Source: Evernia prunastri
Taxonomy: Eukaryota; Ascomycota; Lecanoromycetes; Lecanorales; Parmeliaceae
NCBI GenBank assembly: GCA_003184365.1
Contig: NKYR01000077.1
Span: forward strand, 62,001 to 126,000
Length of the DNA: 64,000 bases
Direction of reading: 5' to 3'
Part shown: positions 55,257 through 64,000 of the stretch, one piece after another
Numbering within the stretch: position 1 is the first letter of the stretch
How the letters are laid out: every line of letters starts with the position of its first letter
Translations under genes and position numbers: made by a program
Notes under the pieces: generated by a model
Database searches by the model: none
Told to the model about the DNA's origin: nothing
The model's input: the letters and a program-made list of their open reading frames with translations, nothing else

Positions 55257-56161
55257 ATGTCTCGTCCAGAAGACATACTGTAAAAGCCTCCTCCTCCTCC
55301 CCCCCACAATCCCCAAAAAACTCCTCAACTTTGCCTTATTGACCATCTTCCAGCCCTCCCGACCTCTTCTACAATGATTCCGAATCTCGCAAATACACTA
55401 CATCCTCACGCATACAAAATGTGCAAGTTGAAATGACCAACCGCGCCCTCGAGCTCCTCTCCCTGCCTGCTCCATCCTTAGTCCTCGACATAGGCTGTGG
55501 TTCTGGCCTCTCCGGCGAAATCATTTCCTCAGCAACACCAGCGGACTGCGGTCCGCACATCTGGGTCGGCATGGATATCTCCGCTTCCATGCTTGATATT
55601 GCCTTACAACGAGACGTCGACGGCGATCTCCTACTCGCCGATATTGGACAAGGTGTACCGTTCAGGGCAGGTACTTTCGACGCAGCTATCAGCATCAGCG
55701 CTATCCAGTGGCTTTGCAACGCCGAGAGCAGTGAAACCAGCCCTCAAGGACGACTTACTCGCTTCTTCAACGGTCTGTATGCAAGTCTTAGGAGGGGAGG
55801 CAAGGCCGTATGCCAATTCTACCCGAAGAATGAGGAGCAAAAGAACATGATCAGCGTGGCGGCTATTAAAGCGGGTTTTGGAGCGGGTTTGTTGGAGGAT
55901 GGAGCTGGAACAAAAAATAGCAAGGTCTATTTGGTATTGAGTGTTGGGGGTGGGGCAATTGAGGGAGTGGTTCAGGGCATGAACGGGGTAGATGTCGTGG
56001 AAAGAGGGAAACCCAATCATGAAAGGAAGAGAGGAGAGGATGCGGTAACAAAGGGAAGCAGACAGTGGATCATGAGGAAGAAGAAGCAGATGGAGAGGAA
56101 AGGGAAGGTTGTGAAGAACAGCTCAAAATTCAGCGGAAGGAAGAGAAGGATTGTATGGTGA
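55257..56161 (+). CDS. BUD23: 18S rRNA (guanine-N7) methyltransferase BUD23
   Basis: SAM-dependent enzyme that methylates a guanosine in 18S rRNA (with Trm112) and is needed for small-subunit biogenesis; 276 aa, against 275 in yeast. Exons 55257-55279 and 55354-56161 (74-nt intron). The short first exon gives MSRPEDI; splicing yields the family start PPDLFYNDSESRKYTTSSRI. Motif I is VLDIGCGSGLSGE (about residues 51-63); acidic motif II GMDISASMLDIA; motif IV GTFDAAISISAIQWLCNA is characteristic of Bud23. The C-terminus is highly basic (MRKKKQMERKGKVVKN, then KRRIVW), consistent with pre-rRNA binding and nuclear localisation. Confidence 0.94.
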
Positions 56162-56447
56162 TGATGCAACATGTTCCAATCACTCGATGTTTAGCATGGC
56201 GCTCTGGGAAGAAATACTAGAATCTTTGCACTATGAACACAGTGGCTCCTGGCCAAGCTGGAAGCAATCTTTAAAAGCACTTCACTCGATCCCAATGTCG
56301 GCTCTTTTCTCTTGCATGTTTAATACTATATACATCCGTCTCTATACAACTCAGGCCGTTTCCATTTGATCTAGGACAGACTTTGTGAAATCGTGGGTGG
56401 TACTTTTGCCACCCATGTCACGAGTTCTCGTTTTGCTGTTGTTCATA

Positions 56448-57779
56448 TCAGTAGTTGTAGGTTGATTGTACAGGAAGTTCATACCCTTCTTTGATCACGT
56501 CATAGACGGCTTTTGATATACGGTTTGCGTGTTCATCGAGACCTAGATGGCGGAGAAGCATTGAACCGGACAAGAGCATTGCTGTGGGATTGGCTTGATC
56601 CTTTCCCTTGATATCAAGGCCGACATGTCGACATCCTGGCTCGAACACTGCAACGTCACGACCCATGTTGCAGCCCGGCACAATTCCTGGGCCTCCAACG
56701 AGCGCAGCACCTACATTCGATAGAATACCACCGTAGAGATTTGGCATAACCATAACATCAAACTGTTGAGGTCTGGATACAGCCTGCATTGAGGCATTGT
56801 CGACTATCATGTCATTGACCGTCAATGTCGGGTAATCTTGGGCGACCTGGTGAAATGTATCTCTAAAAAGACCGTCGGCAAGCTTCATAATGTTCGCCTT
56901 GTGTATACATGTGACCTTTTGCCTGTGGTTAGCAAGGGCGAAGCTAAAAGCGAATTTGGCGATTCGCTCGGATTTTGCTCTTGTGATTATTTTGAGGGAT
57001 TCGACGACACCTGATACAGATTGGTGCTCGAGTCCTGAGTATTCGCCCTCAGTGTTCTCTCGAATGATACACAGGTCCACGTTATCGTGACGAGTTTTAT
57101 AGCCGGGGATATTTTTGATTAGGACAATAGACGCATAGATGTCGAGTTCTTGTCGTAGTGCAACGTTGAAAGACTGGTGGCCAGACCTCTCGACAGGAGT
57201 GTGTAGGATACCTGACAAGGTCTCAGGAAAGCCTCTTTGAAACGCGAAGGAGATTCCCACCCTTCAGACCGAGCTTATTCCTCTTCAAGGAAGCGATTGA
57301 TTCCCGGAAAAGCTCCTCGGAATGCTTATCTCCAGACTCGACCCCAGTGACGTCGATCTGCTCCCACTCAATAGGTACGTTATCGGCCTTGAATATGGTT
57401 TTCACGGATTCGGCAACCTCAGCACCAATACCGTCACCTGCGTTGTCTTGTGAGCAACGTCAAAGTTGGAAGGAGAATGAGTGTCAATTGCGCACCAGGT
57501 ATGAGAGTCGTTGTGTATTTACCGCCAAATTTGGTTGGCTTGAAGATATCGGACTGCACTGTAGCCATAGCTGGTGGATATATTAGTCAATAACGGAGGC
57601 TTCGACTTAGAAGAGCTGTACTCCTTGCATTTGGCGGGACCGGGCGCCATATTGATGAAGCCTTGAAAGCTTGAAGGAGGGACTAATGAGCCCACGCGGT
57701 GATTAGCAGCTTATACTGGGAAAGCTTAGGTCGGACTGGCCCATACCTTCGGCAGCCTTGTAGTATTTTGAGACAGCAT
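56448..57779 (-). CDS. IDH1: Isocitrate dehydrogenase [NAD], subunit 1, mitochondrial
   Basis: Regulatory subunit of the octameric NAD-dependent isocitrate dehydrogenase of the TCA cycle; 369 aa. Exons on the minus strand: 57779-57747, 57682-57622, 57570-57496, 57437-57261, 57211-56448; introns 64, 51, 58 and 49 nt. The first two exons encode an Arg/Ser-rich mitochondrial presequence (MLSQNTTRLPKSLLQAFKAS). The mature chain begins near MATVQSDIFKPTKFGGKYTT. Motifs include TLIPGDGIGAEV, HDNVDLCIIRENTEGEYSGL, HKANIMKLADGLF and YGGILSNVGAALVGGPG. In this subunit the substrate site has ILHTPVERSGHQSFN rather than the catalytic-subunit SLNLxLRK motif, and VDNASMQ, both pointing to IDH1 rather than IDH2. 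Confidence 0.93.
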
Positions 57780-58926
57780 TGTGATGTCTGACCTAGGAGA
57801 TAGGAAAGCGGACGAAGATGGACTCTACTTTACTGTACAATCATGAGATGATTCGTAGTTGATGCCAAGGTGCCAAGCTTTATAAAAGCGCTAGCAAAGT
57901 GAAAGGGACTCGTTCATTTTTCTCTGCTCTCTTACCTCTTGTATTATTATTGTTCTTACAATCAACTTTTGAAGTCTAACAAGCACCGCGATTCGCGAGT
58001 ATTGATAAGACAGATATACGTGCCGCTCCAAACTTCTTTATTTTGGTGCCAGTTCCGATGCTGCACGCTGACTTGATGTGACAAGAGTTAAGTAATCAGA
58101 AAGCCTAGAGTAAAGGATGGGTATGAAGCGGTGGCCGAGCAGAAGGCTAGAAGCTTTCCCTATTCATTTTTCTTGTGTTAGATGATTATTATCCATAATA
58201 TGCGCAAGTGGTCATACGACCGGCTCAAACTATGTATCTTTTGCTCCTTGTCTCCGGTTTCTGCTGCTCGTGGTCCCTTTCTCATTCAAGCTCAATCAAA
58301 GGTCAGAGTTCAAATACGACCTTACCGGATTTGGGTATCAATAAGGGCTTCCTAAAATGCACTTTCAGACCATGATCTTTGTGGGCATCTGGAAGTGACA
58401 TGGTTTCCAAATCCTCGACGACAGTGCTCTAATAAAGGCAATAGTAAATAGTCTCACATTTCTCCTATGGCCAAAACGCCAGAATTGGAGATCCTGTTTT
58501 CTCCTTGAGCCCAGATTCAAAGTATTCCGGTATTTTCTTTTTACCCTTTTGCTCTCCTGCGTCATCATCGTCAACATCCACCCAAAAGTCTTATTGACAA
58601 GCCAGTAAGCCTTTGTATATATTATCTTATTGATAGCTGATTGTGTACCATTCGGTCTGTCAATATCTTTTTGATGAGTAGTTTCTTTATTGACAGATTT
58701 TCACTACTCAAATCTTATTGACAATTCTGCCATTTCGTATTCCTTGTCCGCGCCTTGTAAAAGTCTCTTACTTGATCTCGTCGTCGTGGAATCTTCTTCC
58801 ATTATACATTCTCTTTCCAAACTCTCTTTCATATTGATCCTCAAACATCTCCTTCAGAAAACACTCAGTCACTTCAACATCTTACCACAAGCGTACATCA
58901 ATTCCAACCCTCCAAAGTTCATCAGC
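57780..58926. promoter_or_regulatory. Divergent IDH1 / pheromone-precursor upstream region
   Basis: 1.15 kb. The pheromone-proximal part carries the TTATTGACA array annotated separately. The IDH1-proximal 150 bp is the likely IDH1 promoter. No ORF of interest. Confidence 0.5.
58591..58723. promoter_or_regulatory. TTATTGACA motif array upstream of the pheromone precursor
   Basis: Direct TTATTGACA at 58591-58599, 58687-58695 and 58715-58723; an inverted copy TGTCAATA at 58658-58665; and one variant TTATTGATA at 58627-58635. Five sites in 133 bp, 200-340 bp before the ATG. Looks like a clustered binding site; the factor is not known (an HMG-box mating-type protein or a TALE homeodomain protein, both of which prefer related cores, are guesses). 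Confidence 0.6.
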
Positions 58927-59657
58927 ATGAAGTGCGCTAGCCTCGTCATCATTGTTACACTTTTTGCAGTCGCCTCCGTCCAAGGTGCTGCTTTTACAGT
59001 TCCGGACCCCGAAGCAGACGATAGGCACCCACACTGTAACCAGGGCACGGAGTCATGCTCCAGCCTGAAGCGTGCTGCGGAGGCTGCCGCTGAAGCCATA
59101 CCTCAAACCTGTCACGGAGCGTGCTACCGCGCTGGCGAGGTTTGCAGCAAAGCCAGACGTGATGCCCTTGCTCTCGCAGAGGCTACCGCCGCAGCTTTTG
59201 CAGCTACCGATCCAGATGCTCGTCCATGTTATGCGCCTGGAGCGCCCTGCTCGATAGCCGTGCGTGAAGCTAGCCCTGGTTGCGGAGGTGGCGGAAGTGG
59301 AAAATCTAAAGCCTGTAAGCTGATGAATATCCCGCGTGCCCTATTATAGGTGTTTGCATGCTGACATGTCATTTAGCGGACGGGGGATTCTGCTATCGTG
59401 CCGGAGAAGTCTGCACCAAACTCAAACGCGCAGCAGGGGCAGTCGCTGAAGCTATCGGCCAGCTCAATCAAGACCCACAAGCTGGTATGCAAAGTCCTTT
59501 CGCGACATCCTGCCTTACAGTTACAGATACTAACATGTCGCTTGCAGTGTCTGAGAGTTGGAACGGAACCTACTGGGCCGCCGGGCAACCCTATTCCAAC
59601 CAAAAACGTGCAGTTGACGACATTAACAGCCTTCTCGACAAAATATTGCTCAGATAG
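58927..59657 (+). CDS. Alpha-factor-type mating pheromone precursor-like protein
   Basis: Predicted secreted precursor processed into short peptides, 201 aa. Exons: 58927-59314, 59377-59484, 59548-59657 (introns 62 and 63 nt). Signal peptide residues 1-20. Five peptide units follow, each with two Cys (or Tyr) six residues apart: C37-C44, C66-C73, C101-C108, C135-C142 and Y174-Y181. Units 2 and 4 share CYRAGEVC, close to the W-C-x6-C-W alpha pheromones of filamentous ascomycetes. Units 1, 4 and 5 end in KR (Kex2 site); units 2 and 3 end in RR or R. The AAEAAAEAI and AAGAVAEAI segments after KR resemble the X-Ala spacers trimmed by Ste13-type peptidase. Unlike typical precursors, the units are not identical and lack the leading Trp. 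A Cys-rich secreted protein of other function is the alternative. Confidence 0.75.
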
Positions 59658-60497
59658 ATCGCCGCAAATCGAAAGCGTCTAGAGCCCTGCATCTGAACCC
59701 TCAATTGGCACGCTTACATTTATTCCTTACTATGGGCAAAAAAAACTTCCTAACAGGCCACATACAAGTTTTCTTCCCTCTTCATCTTGTGGTAGTGATT
59801 GCTATTGCGCGAACCTGGTGGCAACAAATCAATGTGTGTCACCCAGCCTTGGTTTCCTAGCACGGAAGCGGCTGTTTTCAACGCACCACTCATATAAGCG
59901 ATCAATATCAGCTATCCACACGGCAAAGTTTACTTGAGTGGAGCAATTGCAAGACGACTCACTCTATCTTAGCAACGCCAGTGTTGGGTAACGAGTGGTG
60001 TATGTGCTCTGCTCTTCGCAACGCCATCGCTTTCAATTTTCATAGCGAAATGTGTTATTGAACGGAACCAACTGATCTTGGCAAAGCCGTACCTCAGCAC
60101 TTTTCAAGACTTTCTCGTTCAGCATTTAGAGAGATTTCCTCTCTTTTTCCACTATTGACTCAATGGCGACATTGAGCTTCAACTTGGCGCTCGCCGAGTG
60201 ACCTGAAAATTGCGATTGCTGGCGGGCGTGGTGGTTATGGTACATATTTTATATTACTTTAGTTGTAATCAAACAATGGGCATGAAATTTTATTAACATC
60301 ATAATAAATACACGGTGTCTAGAGTACAGATTTGATTCCTAAGAGGAGTGAGGGTCGTTCTGGTTGATACACTTATGAACGGGACTGCTGGATGACTGGC
60401 GCTAATTTTATTACCGTACTTCTACTACGAGTAGCGGTATTTTACTGAACAACGTCCCCTACCTCGCCAGTTGACTCCCATCTTCAATCTTGCTGCA
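59658..60497. other. Intergenic spacer
   Basis: 840 bp between the pheromone-like gene and the HCNGP gene. Nothing recognised. Confidence 0.45.
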
Positions 60498-61499
60498 ATG
60501 ATTAGCCTTATAGGCTATGGAAGCAGTGATGAGGAAGAATCCCTTGATGAAGGCCGGCAGATACAGCTCAAGTCTCAAGTATGGGTATCCCAGCTGTCCA
60601 TTCTCAACTATTGGCCTATCACTGACTGGATAGACCTTAGACCCTACAAGAGTCCCAATCATCAGTACCAGGAGTTGAAGGACCACCGAGTGAGCGTGCT
60701 GCGCTTCAGGTCCTTGTTGGCACTGACTCTTGCAGATAATAAAGGAAAGGACTCAGCTACGGCCCCGGCAGGAGATGAAGAACCAGAAGCTTTCCTACCC
60801 AACGGAGCCATTCATGGACCTTCGCCCCAAACAGTGACTGCGAAAAATAGCGCTCTCTCCGCTCCCTCTTCGCCGTATACAATTCAACGTGTGACTGTCC
60901 GCAGTCTGACGCTGCCTACCAAACCCAACCTTGACATTCCCCGGTCGCCTCGTGGCTCGCCAACAAGAGCCGCGGATCCGAAGTTTTCTCATTTCCTCGA
61001 ACTAAAGAAGCAGGGCATTCATTTCAATACCAAGCTCGCGTCTTCTTCGGCCCTTAAAAACCCAAGCGTACTACTAAAATTGATGGACTTTGCTGGTGTG
61101 AATAGCCAATGGCAGTACACGACCACCTTGTCTACCGAGCTGTGGGATCCAGCGGGATTTCCTACATGGGCTTACAAGGAAGAGCTTGCAGAAGCTCAGA
61201 AGGATGTTCTAAAGAAGAAGAAGGAAGAAGAAAGAGTCGGACTTCAACGCGAAAGGATCGATTTCGTCGCCGCTTCTACTCCAGGACAGGCGAGTACGCT
61301 GGTAGTACCCAAGGGAACAAGAGCAAGTGCAGCGGAGAGGGTTATGACGGGACTAGGCGAGGACAGGAAACCGTCACCGCAATTGAGGACTGCAGGAGTG
61401 CGAAATGAGGCAGAAAGGAGGGGACGTACGAGTGATGGCTTGCAGGTTGGGGCAAGATCCAAATCACCGAGGAGGCGGAAAGGCTCGCGTTCAAGGTGA
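60498..61499 (+). CDS. HCNGP/SAP30BP-family nuclear protein
   Basis: Member of the HCNGP family (transcription/splicing co-factor in animals, SAP30BP), 293 aa. Exons: 60498-60578, 60653-60689 (37 nt), 60736-61499; introns 74 and 46 nt. The unspliced frame stays open through both introns, so a naive reading adds about 40 spurious residues; splicing gives KSQSQSSVPGVEGPPNNKGK. N-terminus LIGYGSSDEEESLDE is the usual family start. The HCNGP domain at about residues 122-225 contains FSHFLELKKQGIHFNTKLAS, LLKLMDFAGVNSQWQYTTTL and DPAGFPTWAYKEEL. C-terminus: charged coiled coil (KKKKEEERVGLQRERIDF), then an Arg/Ser-rich tail ending SPRRRKGSRSR, consistent with a nuclear RNA-processing protein. Confidence 0.87.
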   Translation: MISLIGYGSSDEEESLDEGRQIQLKSQVWVSQLSILNYWPITDWIDLRPYKSPNHQYQELKDHRVSVLRFRSLLALTLADNKGKDSATAPAGDEEPEAFLPNGAIHGPSPQTVTAKNSALSAPSSPYTIQRVTVRSLTLPTKPNLDIPRSPRGSPTRAADPKFSHFLELKKQGIHFNTKLASSSALKNPSVLLKLMDFAGVNSQWQYTTTLSTELWDPAGFPTWAYKEELAEAQKDVLKKKKEEERVGLQRERIDFVAASTPGQASTLVVPKGTRASAAERVMTGLGEDRKPSPQLRTAGVRNEAERRGRTSDGLQVGARSKSPRRRKGSRSR

Positions 61500-64000
61500 A
61501 GAATTTGTGGACCATGTTGGTAGCACCATTGAAGTCTAGCGTTACTTTGGTCCTTTGGGTAGCAGCATGCGAAAATCACATGTCGGATACATGCATTTCA
61601 CAAAGAGACCGGAGGGTGCTACTTTCCTTCTTTCTTTTTTGTCTGTCTGGTGTAGGTCGACCACTTCTCCAAGACAGATTATGGTAGAATTTATCGGTCT
61701 CCTCGCTCCTAAGACACAGCTATCGCTTACTGGACTCATGGAATGACACATGGTGATACCCATACGCGCAAAGGAAGAGCGGGGCTTCCGTTGGTGAAAA
61801 CCACGAGGAAATCTAGAGATTGCTGACAGCTCAACATCTAAATAGGTAGAGACAGATGCAATGGGGAAAGGACAATGAGCGCTCGACCTTTGAAGGCTTG
61901 AATGGCTTTCTGCGCTATGGGTGGAAGAGAGAGTTTTTTTGATTTTTTTTTTGTTTGTGCCATGCCATGCCATGCCACACCTTACCCTACTTACCTTACT
62001 CTCTACCCGACCTACTAGCTTACCTAAGGTTAATTGGCTGACCAGTGACGGGAAAGGCTGCTAGCACTCGGGAAGGAAGGCTTCCAAAGTTCCAAAGTTT
62101 CATAGTTGCTCTGAACTTGCATGTGACTAAGGTAAGTACGAATGTAACTACCTATGAATGCAACTCTGAGGCCTTAACCGCCTTCTGAGGCCGAAAAGGG
62201 TAGACCAGGCAGAAAGGAGAAGATCAAAAAGAGGAAGAGATCTTCATGCAAGTAGCCGACCTTAGTCATTCAGAGCAAAGACCAGGTTCCAGGCTTGATC
62301 TGACAACTAAAGTACCTAAGTAAGGTAGTCTGTCTACACTCTACTACGTACCTACCTACTGGTGTAGGTACTGCTTACCTAGTGCTTGTTACCTATCTGT
62401 ACTCTAATCAAAGTGTCTAAAGTAGAGTAAGTAGGTAAGGTTACACAGTTCTACCTTAGGTACCGATGGTCAACAACTTCTATACCTTGTACCTAATCTT
62501 ATTTCTTTAGTGTCTATGAGCGCTTGTACAAATGCCGAGGATGCGAAAAGAGTGGAGCTCCAGTCAATCTTGCAGCTGGGACAGCTATCTTTATAATAAG
62601 TCACTTACTGCAAGTGAGAGTCACTACTGCTATCACGCACTGCACGCAGTGACTGAGGAAATGACCTGAATTATACTGACTACCCTATACCTGCCTGATT
62701 TTTAATTTTTATTTCGGACATACGTAGAATACCTCAATACCTCATAGATGCGCGCGTCCTTTTCGTTTTTTCCCTTGTACATATAATTCAATCAATGATA
62801 ATGATGATGATGATGATGATGATGATTGGAATTATGATTCTGTTGAATAGGGTAAATTGTTTCTCAGCTGGTGCATCGGGCTTAAGATTCGGCATGTCAT
62901 CAAAGCACATGGATTGCTAACCCTAAGAGGCATGGTATCCATAGAGCGGCGAATTTGGTCCGTTCTGCTTGAAAGCGGTTGAAATCGGCGGAAGATCGGG
63001 TCAGGGCCTAGACTTTTTTTGTTTTTTGACATGCTCACATGCTGCTCACAACTTCACATTTCACATTTCCGAAGCATTTCTAGAACCTTATCATCATTAT
63101 TGTTATTATTGTTGTATTATGTCATCACTCATCTTATTCTGCGTGGGAAGACTCTGCAGAAATGGGTTAATTAAATCGATGAGGAGAAGATTTCAAGAAC
63201 CCAATCCCCCGTTATATTAGTCATCTCAGGTACTACTCAATTATTCGAGGTAGACACAATAAGAGTGTAAAATTGTTCAAGTCGTTTCGCATCGCATATA
63301 GCTTTAATGAACATGCAGATAGTGGGCATTCATCAATCATTCGATCCAGGTATCATCATTGAGGTATCTGTAAGGTATCTTTATTTTCAGGTATCAATCT
63401 TACAATCAATAATAATAAAAAGTTCCGAGGTAGAGGTAGAGGAAGCACTAACAAAGGTAAAAAGGGTCTAGAATCTGTAAATCACGTAAGGTACTTTAGA
63501 ATCTAAATCACAGCCCCAACCCGAGTTCCCTCCCTCTCTCACTTTCCCTCTCTCGTCCTTTCTTTCCTTTCTTCAAGGTATACGAGCCTACCTACGTGTA
63601 TCAGTACCTCTCACACTACCTACTTTAGATTTAGAGTACATAGTCAAAACAAGAGAGAGTGTACGCATTACGGTAGTACACATGATATATTACCTGTATC
63701 ACCCACATCTCACATTCAGTCACCTTATATCATCGTAAAGTAGTCCAGTAACAGTTTTTTAAGGTAAATTTTTGAGTACCTAGACTCATAGTATCTGCCA
63801 AGCTGGCTCATTCTGACCCTTTTTATTAAAGACTTATGTACATCCGGTGTGCAAGCGCGAGCCGAACCGCATTCAATTGAAGCAATCCAATACTCAAAAT
63901 TACATACAAAGGTACTACTTACTTACCTACTTACTTGCCTTTTACTTTACCTTACATCCCTCCCGCTCAAAGCAAGCCGCTTCTTCTCCAAGATCTACCT
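61500..64000. other. 2.5 kb terminal spacer
   Basis: No gene recognised. Contains CCATG repeats (about 61960-61975), dense TACCTTA/TAGGTA words (61977-62470 and again 63900-63960), an (ATG)n run at 62798-62826, and CTCTCTC-rich tracts near 63520-63570. The right end probably belongs to the promoter of the next gene. Confidence 0.45.
62798..62826. repeat. (ATG)n microsatellite
   Basis: About nine tandem GAT/ATG units. Confidence 0.85.

Noticed and set aside
8331..61499. A secondary-metabolite or other functional gene cluster
   Set aside because: No PKS, NRPS, terpene cyclase or pathway regulator; genes are unrelated housekeeping functions.
61542..61973. 143-codon minus-strand ORF after the HCNGP gene
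   Set aside because: No recognisable domain, overlaps the 3' region of the plus-strand gene, mixed low-complexity ends; treated as chance.

Overview
The window looks like nuclear DNA of a filamentous ascomycete (Pezizomycotina), most likely a leotiomycete. The grounds are: genes with mostly 46-75 nt introns carrying GTRNGT donors and CTRAY branch sites; a CFEM surface protein; an alpha-type peptide pheromone precursor; a heterokont-free set of fungal housekeeping genes; and one AT-rich block with the CpA/TpG-poor, CpG-retaining look of repeat-induced point mutation (RIP). The class-level placement is an inference. Three single N bases (12680, 15213, 21520) mark unresolved assembly joins.

Layout. 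1-9.4 kb: the 3' part of proteasome ATPase RPT4, a GH47 alpha-mannosidase, a lone tRNA-Cys(GCA), an MFS transporter, and, divergent from it, a CFEM GPI-anchored protein. 9.4-16.5 kb: a gene-free repeat island. Its core (11315-16484) is bounded by 113-bp terminal inverted repeats and TA dinucleotides and holds a RIP-degraded Tc1/mariner transposase. At least six short TG...CA (LTR-like) insertions sit inside it, five with exact 5-bp target duplications. Two of these are LTR-N-LTR structures in which the retrotransposon interior seems to have collapsed into one N. 17-21.4 kb: an amino-acid permease and a secreted M20 peptidase, tail to tail. 22.4-27.4 kb: a large fungal protein of unknown function and an Hsp30-type small heat-shock protein with a striking heat-shock-element array upstream. 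27.4-30.2 kb: non-coding.

30.2-43 kb: a Bem3-like RhoGAP (PX-PH-RhoGAP), divergent U2B''/PUP3 genes, a BAR-PH-ArfGAP protein, and ATG10. 43.8-49.1 kb: a 1304-residue disordered protein and an 86-residue coiled-coil protein. 49.1-53.6 kb: a microsatellite-rich leader and a SAM-HMG-box protein. 54.1-57.8 kb: divergent SVP26/BUD23 and mitochondrial IDH1. 58.9-61.5 kb: the pheromone precursor and an HCNGP-type protein. 61.5-64 kb: non-coding.

Most genes are unrelated housekeeping functions and do not form a cluster. Plausible functional pairings are the secreted peptidase with the amino-acid permease, and the two Rho/Arf GTPase-activating proteins that act in polarity and trafficking. The most unusual content is the pheromone precursor, with five divergent C-x6-C-type units (one with both Cys changed to Tyr) and an upstream TTATTGACA array, and the stack of short LTR insertions that look spared by RIP within a RIP-destroyed transposon. 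All exon boundaries were inferred by eye from splice consensus, reading frame and family conservation.
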